Origin: Kushneria sinocarnis
Lineage (GTDB): Bacteria; Pseudomonadota; Gammaproteobacteria; Pseudomonadales; Halomonadaceae
Assembly (NCBI RefSeq): GCF_003633775.1
Contig: NZ_RBIN01000002.1
Span: forward strand, 1 to 64,000
Length of the DNA stretch: 64,000 nucleotides
Reading direction: 5' to 3'
This document shows, one piece after another, positions 1 through 8,623 of this stretch (position 1 is the first letter of the stretch; each line of letters starts with the position of its first letter). The position numbers and the translations under genes are program-made. The notes under the pieces are model-generated. The model saw nothing but the letters and a program-made list of their open reading frames with translations. It was not told the DNA's origin and ran no database searches.

Positions 1-1
1 T

Positions 2-436
2 CATCGGGTAGCTCGGTCAGGTGGTGACAGGGTAGCCAGATTCTACCCCGCCGATGGCGATCAGGCAGCTGCGGCGGGATTTATGCAGCGTTTCCTTAAC
101 GCGGCCGATTATTTCAGCCACCCCGTGGATCAGCAGAAAAGCCACGAGCTATATAACATCTGGGAACAGCATTCAAGGCACTGGCGGCTGGAAGAGCTTC
201 GCCGGGAGCTGACCGAGCAACTGGCCGAAGTTGCCAATTTGATTCGTGAACAGCGCAACAAGGAAGAACAAAAAACACGACAGCAGCAGCAGGACGCACT
301 TCAAAAAAAGGATAGCGCATTTAATCGCTGGGCAATTTCTGTCAGCCTCATCATTACCGCAGTCTCTTTATTTTTCCAGCTTACCCCGGAAACCTTCGCT
401 CGTTTCTGGAGCGACTGGACTTCACTGTTTACCTGA
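2..436 (+). CDS. Hypothetical membrane-anchored protein, 5' end beyond window
   Basis: The reading frame is open from the left edge without a stop, so the first in-window ATG at 83 is probably internal and the gene starts upstream. The visible 144 residues contain a charged, Gln/Glu/Arg-rich stretch likely to be helical or coiled coil, and then one hydrophobic segment (WAISVSLIITAVSLFF) close to the C terminus, which suggests a cytoplasmic domain tethered to the inner membrane by a C-terminal anchor. It ends 11 bp before hsdM and may be co-transcribed with it. I do not recognise the family. Its position at the head of a restriction-modification island makes a defence accessory role possible, but that is only inference. 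Confidence 0.55.
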   Translation, partial: HRVARSGGDRVARFYPADGDQAAAAGFMQRFLNAADYFSHPVDQQKSHELYNIWEQHSRHWRLEELRRELTEQLAEVANLIREQRNKEEQKTRQQQQDALQKKDSAFNRWAISVSLIITAVSLFFQLTPETFARFWSDWTSLFT

Positions 437-447
437 CCAGGCCATAC

Positions 448-1938
448 ATGAGCATCAGCACCACCATCAAAAGCATTCAGGACATCATGCGCAAGGACGT
501 GGGCGTCGACGGCGACGCCCAGCGCATCGGCCAGCTGGTCTGGCTGCTGTTTTTAAAGATCTACGATGACCGTGAGCAGGAGTGGGAGCTGGTCTACGAC
601 AACTACGTCAGCCCCATTCCCGAGCGCCTGCGCTGGAGCAGCTGGGCCGCCGACCCGGAAGGCATGACCGGCGAGGCACTGAAACAGTTCATCGACAACA
701 CCCTCTTCCCCGGTCTGCAAAACCTTGATGCGAGTGGTGACGCCCGCGCCGCGGTGATTCGCAGCGTGTTCGAGGATGCCTACAACTACATGAAATCCGG
801 CCAGCTGCTGCGCCAGGTAATCAACCGCATTCAGGCGGGCATCGATTTCAACGCCTCTCAGCAGCGCCATGCCTTCGGCGATATGTACGAGCAGATCCTC
901 AAGGACCTGCAAAGCGCCGGCAACGCCGGCGAGTTCTACACCCCCCGTGCCGTGACCGAGTTCATGGTCAATCGCGTCGACCCAAAGCTCAATGAGACTG
1001 TGCTCGACCCGGCCTGCGGTACCGGCGGCTTTCTGACCTGCGCCATCGAGCACAAGCGCAAGCACTACGTGCAGACGCCGGACGACGAACAGCAGCTTCA
1101 GCGCAGCATCCACGGGTGGGAGAAAAAGCCACTGCCGCACCTGCTGGCGACCACCAACATGATCCTGCACGGCATCGAGGTGCCCAGCCGGATTCGCCAC
1201 GACAATACCCTCAACCGCCCCTACCGGGACTGGGGCCCGAACGAGCGGGTCGATGTAATCGTTGCCAATCCGCCGTTCGGTGGCACCGAGGAAGACGGCA
1301 TCGAGAACAACTTCCCGGCGGAGTTTCGCACCCGGGAAACCGCCGACCTGTTTCTGGCGCTGTTCATTCGGCTGCTGAAACCCGGCGGCCGCGCCGCGGT
1401 GGTCCTGCCGGATGGCTTCCTGTTCGGCGAGGGCATGAAAACGCGCCTCAAGGAGAAGCTGCTGGCCGAGTGCAACCTGCACACCATCGTTCGCCTGCCC
1501 AACGGCGTGTTCAACCCCTACACCGGTATCAGGACCAACCTGCTGTTCTTCACCAAGGGCCAGCCGACCGAACAGGTGTGGTACTACGAGCACCCCTACC
1601 CCGAGGGCTACAAGAACTACAGCAAAACCAAGCCCATGCGCGTTGAGGAGTTCACCACCGAGATCGACTGGTGGGGCGACGAAGCCGACGGCTTCGCCAG
1701 CCGCCAGGAAACCGAGCAGTCCTGGAAGGTCAGCATCGAGGACATCAAGGCGCGCAACTACAACCTCGATATCAAGAACCCCTGGCAGGGCGAGCAGATC
1801 AGCCATGATCCCGACGAGCTGCTGGCCCAGTACGCCGAGCAGCAGGCCGAGATTCAGCAACTTCGCGACCAGCTCAAGGGCATTCTGAGTGCGGCGCTGA
1901 ACCGTACAGACTCAGAAACCTCGGAGGGTGAGGCATGA
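448..1938 (+). CDS. hsdM: Type I restriction-modification system, DNA methyltransferase subunit HsdM
   Basis: This is the modification subunit of a type I system, which transfers a methyl group from S-adenosylmethionine to adenine N6 in the site chosen by HsdS. The 496-residue protein has the helical HsdM N-terminal domain (about 1-140), the GEFYTPR motif (161-167), the SAM-binding motif DPACGTGG (187-194) and the catalytic N6-adenine motif NPPF (274-277). Length and motif order are normal, so it looks intact. The stop overlaps the hsdS start by 4 bp (ATGA), indicating translational coupling. The Shine-Dalgarno before the ATG is weak. The restriction subunit gene hsdR is not visible and may lie left of the window. 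Confidence 0.96.
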   Translation: MSISTTIKSIQDIMRKDVGVDGDAQRIGQLVWLLFLKIYDDREQEWELVYDNYVSPIPERLRWSSWAADPEGMTGEALKQFIDNTLFPGLQNLDASGDARAAVIRSVFEDAYNYMKSGQLLRQVINRIQAGIDFNASQQRHAFGDMYEQILKDLQSAGNAGEFYTPRAVTEFMVNRVDPKLNETVLDPACGTGGFLTCAIEHKRKHYVQTPDDEQQLQRSIHGWEKKPLPHLLATTNMILHGIEVPSRIRHDNTLNRPYRDWGPNERVDVIVANPPFGGTEEDGIENNFPAEFRTRETADLFLALFIRLLKPGGRAAVVLPDGFLFGEGMKTRLKEKLLAECNLHTIVRLPNGVFNPYTGIRTNLLFFTKGQPTEQVWYYEHPYPEGYKNYSKTKPMRVEEFTTEIDWWGDEADGFASRQETEQSWKVSIEDIKARNYNLDIKNPWQGEQISHDPDELLAQYAEQQAEIQQLRDQLKGILSAALNRTDSETSEGEA

Positions 1939-3605
1939 GCACCGAGCAGCTGATCACTGACCATCTCGACCTCTGGACGGGTGCGGTCACCCGCAAGAGC
2001 GGCCGTAGTGCGAGTCAGGGCCGCGAACTCACCGGCATCAAGAAGCTTCGCGAACTGATTCTGGAGCTGGCGGTACGCGGCAAGCTGGTGGAGCAGGACC
2101 CGAATGACGAGCCCGCCAGTGTGCTGCTGGAAAGAATTGCTGAGAAAAAAGCGCAGCTGGTTAAGGAAGGGAAGATCAAGAAACCAAAAAAGTTGCCTTC
2201 TATTACTCAGGAGGAGAAACCGTTTGAACTCCCTAATGGGTGGGTATGGTCGAGACTCCCAGAAACCTACTATTCGATATCGCCAAACGGAAAAAATGTT
2301 AAAAGCTCAGAAGTGAGCGAGGAAGGTTCTTTCCCTGTAATCGATCAAGGTAAATCGCACATAGCCGGCTATCACAATGATGAATCGCTAGTTATTCACA
2401 TACCGAACCCTGTTATTATTTTTGGTGATCATACTACCGCAAGAAAGTATATCGACTTTGACTTTGTAACTGGAGCAGATGGCACTAAAATTCTGTGCCC
2501 GGTATTGATAGAACCAAAATACTTCCATTTTAGCCTTCTTCACTATGACTTGGAAAACCGAGGGTACGCACGCCATTTCAAAATACTGAACGAACAGCTA
2601 TTTGCAATTCCGCCTACAGAAGAACAACACCGCATCGTCGCCAAAGTCGACGAGCTCATGACTCTTTGCGACCGCCTCGAGCAGCACACCGGCGATCAGC
2701 TGGACGCCCACGAGGTGCTGGTCGACACCCTGCTCGAGGCCCTCACCCGCGCAGAAGATGCCGATGAAGTGGCCGCGCAATGGGCTCGACTGGCCGAACA
2801 CTTCGATACGCTGTTCACCACGGAAGCCAGCATCGAAAAGCTCAAGCAGGCGATCTTGCAGCTCGCGGTGATGGGTCGGCTGGTGGAGCAGGATCCGAAT
2901 GATAAACCGGCCAGTGTGTTAGTAAATGCCATCATCGATGAGCGTAACAGGCTTAAAGATGACGAAGGGATGCGAACCAAGGCTTCAGACACCATTGATG
3001 AGCATGAAATATATTTATCTACACCAACCCACTGGAGTTGGATAAAGCTCGGCAATACTGCAAAATTTATCGACTACCGAGGAAGAACACCCAATAAAAT
3101 AAAAAGCGGCAAACGTTTAATAACCGCTAAAAATATAAGGCAGGGATACATCGACTCGTCCCCTGAAGAGTTTATCTCAGAAGAAGACTATCTTGAATGG
3201 ATGACAAGAGGCTTCCCTCGAACCGGGGATACTCTTTTTACCACTGAAGCACCACTTGGCAATGTAGCGAACATTAACATCCAAGAAGACTTTGCCTTAG
3301 CCCAAAGAGCTATCTGCTTTCAATGGCATATGGGGTGTATTGCGCAGTTCATGCTGATCCAGTTAATGGCATCAGCTTTCCAAGAACAATTAAAAGAAAA
3401 ATCCAATGGTATGACAGCTACCGGGATAAAGTCAGCGAAGCTTAAGGAAATTCCAGTTGTGTTACCTCCTATCTCTGAACAACACCGTATAGTCGCTAGG
3501 GTCGACGAGCTTATGGCCCTTTGTAACCAACTCAAGGCATGCTTGAACGACGCTGACGAAACCCGCAAGCATCTGGCCAAGTCAGTAGTGGCGCAGGCGA
3601 TTTAA
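1935..3605 (+). CDS. hsdS: Type I restriction-modification system, specificity subunit HsdS
   Basis: HsdS chooses the bipartite DNA target recognised by the HsdM and HsdR subunits. The 556-residue protein has two target recognition domains, each closed by a near-identical conserved helix: EEQHRIVAKVDELMTLCDRL near residue 230 and SEQHRIVARVDELMALCNQL near 520. The first of these is followed by a long linker. The two variable regions (about 2200-2620 and 2930-3480) are visibly richer in A and T than the conserved parts, as expected for exchangeable recognition domains under diversifying selection or horizontal exchange. It overlaps hsdM by 4 bp. Only two base pairs separate it from the next gene, so they form one operon. 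Confidence 0.95.
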   Translation: MSTEQLITDHLDLWTGAVTRKSGRSASQGRELTGIKKLRELILELAVRGKLVEQDPNDEPASVLLERIAEKKAQLVKEGKIKKPKKLPSITQEEKPFELPNGWVWSRLPETYYSISPNGKNVKSSEVSEEGSFPVIDQGKSHIAGYHNDESLVIHIPNPVIIFGDHTTARKYIDFDFVTGADGTKILCPVLIEPKYFHFSLLHYDLENRGYARHFKILNEQLFAIPPTEEQHRIVAKVDELMTLCDRLEQHTGDQLDAHEVLVDTLLEALTRAEDADEVAAQWARLAEHFDTLFTTEASIEKLKQAILQLAVMGRLVEQDPNDKPASVLVNAIIDERNRLKDDEGMRTKASDTIDEHEIYLSTPTHWSWIKLGNTAKFIDYRGRTPNKIKSGKRLITAKNIRQGYIDSSPEEFISEEDYLEWMTRGFPRTGDTLFTTEAPLGNVANINIQEDFALAQRAICFQWHMGCIAQFMLIQLMASAFQEQLKEKSNGMTATGIKSAKLKEIPVVLPPISEQHRIVARVDELMALCNQLKACLNDADETRKHLAKSVVAQAI

Positions 3606-3607
3606 CA

Positions 3608-4705
3608 ATGACCTTATCAAAAGATTTATTCAAAAAGGTTATTCTTGAAGCAGAAAAGTTTTATAAAAACTCTCCTTTAAATAATGAGATTAACAACAGT
3701 GACAGCATCGAAGTGGTCGTTCGAAAAGGTCAAAATGAATATACCATCCCTAAAGTAGCAGAAGCCCTTTTTTACGGTGATCCAGAAGAATATAGACAGC
3801 AAATCGCAGAGGCAAAAGCAAATTACAAAAGAAAAATACTAAGACTAGATGTTTATGAAGAAAATGAAGGAAACTATGAAAAAATTTTCAACTTGATAAA
3901 AAAAAGAGCGGCAATAATACCCTTTGTCGGCGCAGGCTTCTCAGTATCTGCAGGATGCCCATCTTGGTCAGACTATATAATCGAGCAAGCTAAAAAAGCA
4001 CGTTTATCTGAAGCTGCAATAGAGCAAAGGATTGCTGCTGGTGAGCATGAGGCACTGATGACTGAAATTATCCATAAAATATCTCTCGACAGGTTCAAAA
4101 GAGATTTTGAACATAGATTTCATAACCAAAATATTGCGCCTGCACTTAGCCCTTGCACAGAGTTCGATGGATTGTTCGAGCAGTGCATCATAACGACGAA
4201 TTTCGATAGGGTATTAGAGGAAGGCATCACCAAACCTTTCTCAGAAAAACAGGTTGGCACCGAAAATTCTGGAAGGTTTATCAGAGCTATATTTTCTGGA
4301 GATCACTACCTATTAAAACTTCACGGGAATATCGATGAAGAAAATGACCGAGTTCTAACAGCAGAAGAATACGACTCAGCCTATGGGAAAGGTCAGATAG
4401 ACTGGAATCTGCCAATTCCTAAGAAACTCAAAAAAATTTTTGGGAACTATTCAACCATTTTTTTAGGCTGCAGTCTCGTCGGAGACAGGTATCTGGATGT
4501 ATTAAAAGAGGTTCGCGCTACTCAATCTGATTTCATGCCCGACCATTTTGCAATCGTTACGGCACCTGATGATGAGGAGGAGCGCATCGAGCGGGATAAA
4601 TTTCTTGCAGAACTAGGAATCACGCCTATCTGGTTCCCGCATGGAGATTGGGAGGCTCCCTCTGAAATTTTAAGTCTTATCAAGCTTGAACTGAATTACT
4701 CGTAG
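3608..4705 (+). CDS. SIR2-like domain protein, probable NAD-dependent defence effector
   Basis: The 365-residue protein carries a SIR2-type Rossmann fold: the NAD-binding GAGFS motif at 108-112, TTNFD at 196-200 and KLHG at 237-240, whose His239 corresponds to the catalytic histidine of sirtuins. SIR2_2-type domains in bacterial defence proteins (Thoeris ThsA, DSR and SIR2-pAgo systems) act as NADases that deplete NAD during phage infection. The N-terminal 100 residues match nothing I recognise and may sense the trigger. The gene starts 2 bp after hsdS and has much lower GC than the rest of the window, which points to horizontal acquisition. NADase activity and antiphage function are inferred; a deacylase role is possible but less likely here. 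Confidence 0.8.
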   Translation: MTLSKDLFKKVILEAEKFYKNSPLNNEINNSDSIEVVVRKGQNEYTIPKVAEALFYGDPEEYRQQIAEAKANYKRKILRLDVYEENEGNYEKIFNLIKKRAAIIPFVGAGFSVSAGCPSWSDYIIEQAKKARLSEAAIEQRIAAGEHEALMTEIIHKISLDRFKRDFEHRFHNQNIAPALSPCTEFDGLFEQCIITTNFDRVLEEGITKPFSEKQVGTENSGRFIRAIFSGDHYLLKLHGNIDEENDRVLTAEEYDSAYGKGQIDWNLPIPKKLKKIFGNYSTIFLGCSLVGDRYLDVLKEVRATQSDFMPDHFAIVTAPDDEEERIERDKFLAELGITPIWFPHGDWEAPSEILSLIKLELNYS

Positions 4706-4733
4706 AACTTTTGAACATAAACGAAGGAAAAGC

Positions 4734-5855
4734 ATGGCAATCGAGCAGGGCATCTGGAAGCTGGCCAACGACACCCACGAGCGGCCACAGCGGCTGCGCC
4801 CGACGGGATTGGCTGACGAACGTCTGCTCGAAGAGCAGATCATGCAGGATGTCTCGATCCTCAACCGGGACTGGCTCTTGATCGGCCGCCAGGTGCGTAC
4901 CGACTTTGACAAGCTGATCGACCTGCTGGCGCTGGATGTCAACGGCAACGTCATCATCATCGAGTTGAAGCGCGACAGGACCCCGCGCGAGGTCGTGGCA
5001 CAGGCCATTGATTACGCATCATGGGTGGTAACGCTGTCCGATTATCAGCTGATCGAGATTTACGAGAAGTTCGCCGAACATTACCCCCGCTCGCATGCGT
5101 CACTTGGTGAAGCCTTCGAGGCCAAATTCGGTATTGCGCTTACTGACGTGGCCCTCAACGACAGTCATCAGATGGTGGTCGTGGCGACACGACTGGATGC
5201 CAGCAGCGAACGGATCATCAACTATCTCAATAACTATGGTGGTGAAAACCTGAGCATCAATGCGATGTTTTTCAGCGCCTTTGAGGATAACGGCAATCAG
5301 TATTTGAGCCGCGCCTGGATGATGGATCCGGACGAGCCGGTCCAGCCCGCCTCACAAAAGGGGCAAAAGACGCCCTGGAACGGCGAGTTCTACGCCTCAT
5401 TCGGCGATGACCGGCCGTGGGAGCTGGCGCGCCGATACGGCTTTATCGCCGGTGGCGGTGCCGCATGGTACTCCAAGACCCTCAACCTGCTCTCCGAAGG
5501 AGATCGCGTGTGGGTCAACATCCCCAAAACCGGCTATGTCGGCGTGGCAGAAGTGACCGGCGAGCGGCGCCGCGGCGATGAGTTCATGATCGAAACCGAA
5601 CATGGCTGGCAGAGCCTGCTCTCGATGACCACGCCCGCCGAGTACAACCACATTCATGAGCAGGGTGATGCCGACGATGAGGAAACGCTGGAATACGTTG
5701 TTCCCGTACGGTGGATCAAAAGCGTCCCTGCCGAACAGGCATTTCGCGAGGCAGGCCTGTTCGGCAACCAGAACACGGTGTGTAAGCCTACGGTGTCCAA
5801 ATGGGATTACACGGTGACACGCTTGAAACAGGCCTGGGGGATCGACACATTCTGA
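4734..5855 (+). CDS. PD-(D/E)XK nuclease-fold protein (NucS/DUF91-like)
   Basis: The N-terminal third contains a PD-(D/E)XK-type active site: Asp63 in LIDLLALD and Glu77-x-Lys79 in IIIELKR, followed by a helix with AIDYASW. This is the pattern of the NucS/DUF91 endonuclease group common in restriction and defence islands. The C-terminal part (about residues 215-290) includes GFIAGGGAAWYSKTL and a GDRVWVNIP segment that resembles a PUA/EVE-like beta domain; this is tentative. An AAGGAAAA ribosome-binding site precedes the ATG by about 5 bases. It lies 28 bp after the SIR2 gene on the same strand, but its GC content is back to the chromosomal level, so the AT-rich SIR2 gene looks inserted between two older neighbours. 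Confidence 0.75.
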   Translation: MAIEQGIWKLANDTHERPQRLRPTGLADERLLEEQIMQDVSILNRDWLLIGRQVRTDFDKLIDLLALDVNGNVIIIELKRDRTPREVVAQAIDYASWVVTLSDYQLIEIYEKFAEHYPRSHASLGEAFEAKFGIALTDVALNDSHQMVVVATRLDASSERIINYLNNYGGENLSINAMFFSAFEDNGNQYLSRAWMMDPDEPVQPASQKGQKTPWNGEFYASFGDDRPWELARRYGFIAGGGAAWYSKTLNLLSEGDRVWVNIPKTGYVGVAEVTGERRRGDEFMIETEHGWQSLLSMTTPAEYNHIHEQGDADDEETLEYVVPVRWIKSVPAEQAFREAGLFGNQNTVCKPTVSKWDYTVTRLKQAWGIDTF

Positions 5856-5948
5856 TTCACCTGCCAGCCGCCTCCTGTCCGATGGCGACTTCCGGCTTCG
5901 CTTTCCGTTCTTGAAGTTGCCCCTCTCCTCTCCGCCTAAACACTCGCC

Positions 5949-5970
5949 TGCAGGGCCATCCGGCCCTGCA
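5949..5970 (+). terminator. Hairpin after the nuclease gene
   Basis: A perfect 9-bp inverted repeat (TGCAGGGCC / GGCCCTGCA, loop ATCC) lies about 95 bp after the nuclease stop codon and is followed by a short pyrimidine-rich run (CGCTTTCC). It may end the restriction-modification operon. The weak U tract makes it uncertain. Confidence 0.45.
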
Positions 5971-6110
5971 CGCTTTCCATCAAAAAAATTGCATATCCGT
6001 TTCAGGCTGCCCTGCTCACGGCCGATAGACCAGCGCAGTGCCGGTAAAACGTGGCTCATGACCCTCGTACCCGGCGTCTATATCACCTTTCAGCAGGACC
6101 CGAGGAAAGC

Positions 6111-7355
6111 ATGGCACACAATAACGAGGCACCGGATGCGCCCTCGCAGGAGGCAAACGGTACAAGGGATCAGAGAATATGGATCATTGGTGGCAACGCA
6201 CTGATCATCGGGCTTTCCTGGACAGGGCTGCTTGATCGTCTGGCACTCGACTATATCGACAGCGCTTCCATCTCTGCCCTTCTGGCGTTTTCCACGGCAC
6301 GCACGCTCAATGCAATTGTTTCTATCTTGCAATCCATCCAGACAGGACCGGTGATAGCTACCATCCATCCGGGAGAGCTGCTCGATCCCATCAACGATCT
6401 GGCGGAGCAGTTCTCCGATGTCATGAAGCTGGCGATCGCCTCACTGTTCGGTCAGAAGATGGTGATCGAAATTGCCTCGACCACTCTGTTCAAGATCCTG
6501 TTGACGCTTTCCGGCGCGCTGCTCTGTATCAGTATCTTCTTCCGACAGAGTCTGACAAGTAGCGCTCTTTTCCGAGTCTTCTCCTTTTTTGCCTTTATCA
6601 GAATCATCATCGTGCTTGTCGTGCTGATGAATGGCATGATCGCGCACGCCTTTGTCGATCAATATGCTGACAGGGAAGCCAGCGTCATCGACGCTTCAGC
6701 CGATGAAGTGGGCAGCGCCGTACCGGGCCTTGCGCCGGCGCAGCCATCCGATATCAGCGCAGAAGAACAAGCCAGTCTGAATGGCAGGCTGGCCTTTCTG
6801 AAAACCGAAGAAGAGCGGGTCAGCCAGAAGGTACAGGCCGCCAAAAGCCAGGTCAGCGAAAGTCAGGAAGCACTGGAAACGGCGCGTCGGGATTTCAGGG
6901 AGTACCGAGCCGACATTGGCATGGTGGAAAAGCTGAATGTCTTCGATCGCACCAGTCAGTACAAGACCCTGTCAGAGGAGCTCGAGAACCGAAAGGCAGC
7001 ACTTGATGCGTCTGTTGCTCGTCTGGAAGCAGCCACCAGCTCAATGGCCTCGATCCATGATGAGACGGCAGAGATCAATGGGAGATTGAGCGGTGAAAGC
7101 AGCGGCTGGTTTGCCAGCATGCAAAGTGGCCTGAATAAGCTGAAAGCTGCAACCGACTTCTCCGCTCTCAAGGAAAAGCTCGACAGGATCACCACATCGC
7201 TGCTTAACATGATGGCCGTTTTCATCCTGAAAACCATTATCATGCCTCTTATCATTCTTGTGCTTTTCCTCAAGGGCTTCAAACGTATCTGGGGAGTGGA
7301 TATCCGTGACTGGATACACGATGAAAGCGCCAGGCTGAGGGAGAAGCGGCAGTAG
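6111..7355 (+). CDS. Hypothetical polytopic membrane protein with central coiled coil
   Basis: The 414-residue protein has hydrophobic segments near the N terminus (around IWIIGGNALIIGLSW, then LFKILLTLSGALLCISIFF and FFAFIRIIIVLVVLMNG), a long charged helical region rich in Glu, Lys and Ala that should form a coiled coil (about residues 210-330), and a final membrane segment (FILKTIIMPLIILVLFL) before a short basic tail. The ATG at 6111 is chosen over an upstream one at 6051 because GAGGAAAG lies just before it. No family is recognised. It is the last gene of the island before the tRNA, and might be a membrane component of a defence module; this is inference from position only. Confidence 0.7.
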   Translation: MAHNNEAPDAPSQEANGTRDQRIWIIGGNALIIGLSWTGLLDRLALDYIDSASISALLAFSTARTLNAIVSILQSIQTGPVIATIHPGELLDPINDLAEQFSDVMKLAIASLFGQKMVIEIASTTLFKILLTLSGALLCISIFFRQSLTSSALFRVFSFFAFIRIIIVLVVLMNGMIAHAFVDQYADREASVIDASADEVGSAVPGLAPAQPSDISAEEQASLNGRLAFLKTEEERVSQKVQAAKSQVSESQEALETARRDFREYRADIGMVEKLNVFDRTSQYKTLSEELENRKAALDASVARLEAATSSMASIHDETAEINGRLSGESSGWFASMQSGLNKLKAATDFSALKEKLDRITTSLLNMMAVFILKTIIMPLIILVLFLKGFKRIWGVDIRDWIHDESARLREKRQ

Positions 7356-7737
7356 CAGTGGTACTCCATGCTTCGGGGCGACTCGCGTTCGCCCCGCATT
7401 GGCCAGGCATCGCACCCATCACAGCGACAAGGGCCACCGCGCCGCAGTACCGCACCAGCAGGAAGAGGCCGACATCGTTCTGACACGCCCAGGCATGGGC
7501 ACCGGCGCTCAGCGCGCCGGTCAGGACCCTGTCACGAGTACCGGCGGAGCTGGCTGAACTCGCGGCTCCCTGGCGCATCACGCTAAGCAGCAAAGGCAGT
7601 GAGTGTTGTACCGGCAAAGCGATCATGGCCGCGCACAGCGAGGCCTCGGGGACAGCCGGAGGCCGAACCGGAAACAATCAAATAAAAGGGAGGCCAATGA
7701 CCCGGACAGGGGTCGAAGCCGAAGCAGCAGAAGGCAG
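7356..7737. other. 382-bp interval without convincing gene, island/tRNA junction
   Basis: No open frame here has a plausible start site or recognisable protein. It contains a small GC-rich hairpin (GGGGCG / CGCCCC near 7375-7395) without a T tract. It lies between the last island gene and the 3' end of tRNA-Ile, where remnants of integration would be expected. I see no integrase and no obvious second copy of the tRNA 3' end inside the window. Confidence 0.5.
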
Positions 7738-7813
7738 TGGTGGGCCCAGCAGGACTTGAACCTGCGACCAAGCGATTATGAGTCGCCTGCTCTGACCACT
7801 GAGCTATGGGCCC
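7738..7813 (-). tRNA. ileX: tRNA-Ile(CAU), lysidine-type minor isoleucine tRNA
   Basis: The minus strand folds into a full cloverleaf: acceptor stem GGGCCCA / TGGGCCC, D arm with AGCTCAGTGGTCAGAGC, anticodon loop CTCATAA with anticodon CAT, T arm with GGTTCAAGTCC, discriminator A and an encoded CCA (7738-7740). The anticodon arm GGCGACTCATAATCGCTTGG is the one seen in E. coli ileX rather than in initiator or elongator tRNA-Met. The CAU anticodon is therefore expected to be modified to lysidine by TilS to read AUA. The 3' end faces the defence island on the left, which is the usual target for integrases. Confidence 0.95.
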
Positions 7814-7884
7814 TGAATCGACGGGGGCGTATGATAAACCAAAGGTCTCGGATGAGGCCAGCGCCTACCGGCATGGAGAGCACT

Positions 7885-8484
7885 ATGCGTTTGACGTCCC
7901 TGACTGCCCTGGCCCTGAGCGGCCTGATGGCGGCAACCCTGAGCAGCGCGGCAGAAGCCGCATGGCAGTTCAATCCGGATCAGAGCCGGATTACCGCGGT
8001 GGTGACCGATCAGCGCCCGGGCGGTAACGTGCCTCATACCTATCACGCCTCGCAGCTCGACGGCACCATCGACAACGCGGGCAACCTGACCCTGCCCCTG
8101 AGCCTGTCGCAGACCGATCTGCTCAAGGATCAGGGCAACCTCTCGGGGCTGCTCTCCGGGTTTTCGAAATCGCCGCTGGCCACCCTGCACGCGAAGATCG
8201 ACCCGCAGTGGCTGACCGATCTCGGCGTGGGCGAGTCGATGACCCGCAACCTGCCCATCCGGGCGAAGGGCAATCACTTCGAGCGCACCGAACGGGTGCC
8301 GCTGAAGCTCACGCGCACCGCGCAGGATCGCTATCACGTTACCACCGCCGAGCCGATCAGCGTCGATACGCAGCAGCTGATGCAGCTCGATAATGCCGAG
8401 ACGGTCATGTCGCTGCTGGGCTACAACAAGCTCACCGATACCATCCCCGTCAACTTCGAGGCGCAGCTGGTCCCGAGCAACTGA
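7885..8484 (+). CDS. YceI-like periplasmic protein
   Basis: The 199-residue protein begins with a signal peptide (MRLTSLTALALSGLMAATLS, then SSAAEA before the likely cut) and continues with a beta-rich domain that opens WQFNPDQSRI, resembling the start of YceI-family lipocalin-like proteins, which bind isoprenoid lipids in the periplasm. The family match is moderate: the region is divergent from typical YceI. GGAG at 7875-7878 supports the ATG at 7885; an in-frame ATG at 7873 is less well placed. Longer in-frame extension upstream would run through the tRNA gene and is not real. It is a single gene ended by a strong hairpin. Confidence 0.65.
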   Translation: MRLTSLTALALSGLMAATLSSAAEAAWQFNPDQSRITAVVTDQRPGGNVPHTYHASQLDGTIDNAGNLTLPLSLSQTDLLKDQGNLSGLLSGFSKSPLATLHAKIDPQWLTDLGVGESMTRNLPIRAKGNHFERTERVPLKLTRTAQDRYHVTTAEPISVDTQQLMQLDNAETVMSLLGYNKLTDTIPVNFEAQLVPSN

Positions 8485-8507
8485 TCAGCGCTCCGGCCGC
8501 GCCACGC

Positions 8508-8538
8508 ACAACGCCCTGCCAAGCTGGCAGGGCGTTGT
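8508..8538. terminator. Bidirectional hairpin between convergent genes
   Basis: A perfect 13-bp stem (ACAACGCCCTGCC and its complement) with a 5-base loop AAGCT sits between the ends of the YceI-like gene and the minus-strand aldo/keto reductase. There is no T tract, but its location between two convergent genes fits a shared terminator. Confidence 0.7.
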
Positions 8539-8623
8539 CGCGGGAAGCCGCGAAAAACGGCAGCACCGGTCTGCCGGGCGAGCCGGCGCGTGATCCGGCC
8601 CGCTCGCTCTTCATCCCATGCGC

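Noticed and set aside
7279-7677. Minus-strand 132-codon frame with some hydrophobic stretches
   Set aside because: It overlaps the end of the island membrane protein gene, has no recognisable family and no ribosome-binding site.
7738-7813. Assignment of the CAU tRNA as methionine tRNA
   Set aside because: Its anticodon arm and body are those of the ileX-type isoleucine tRNA and differ from initiator and elongator tRNA-Met.
7603-7884. In-frame N-terminal extension of the YceI-like gene
   Set aside because: It would translate across the tRNA-Ile gene; the internal start at 7885 has a Shine-Dalgarno and signal peptide.
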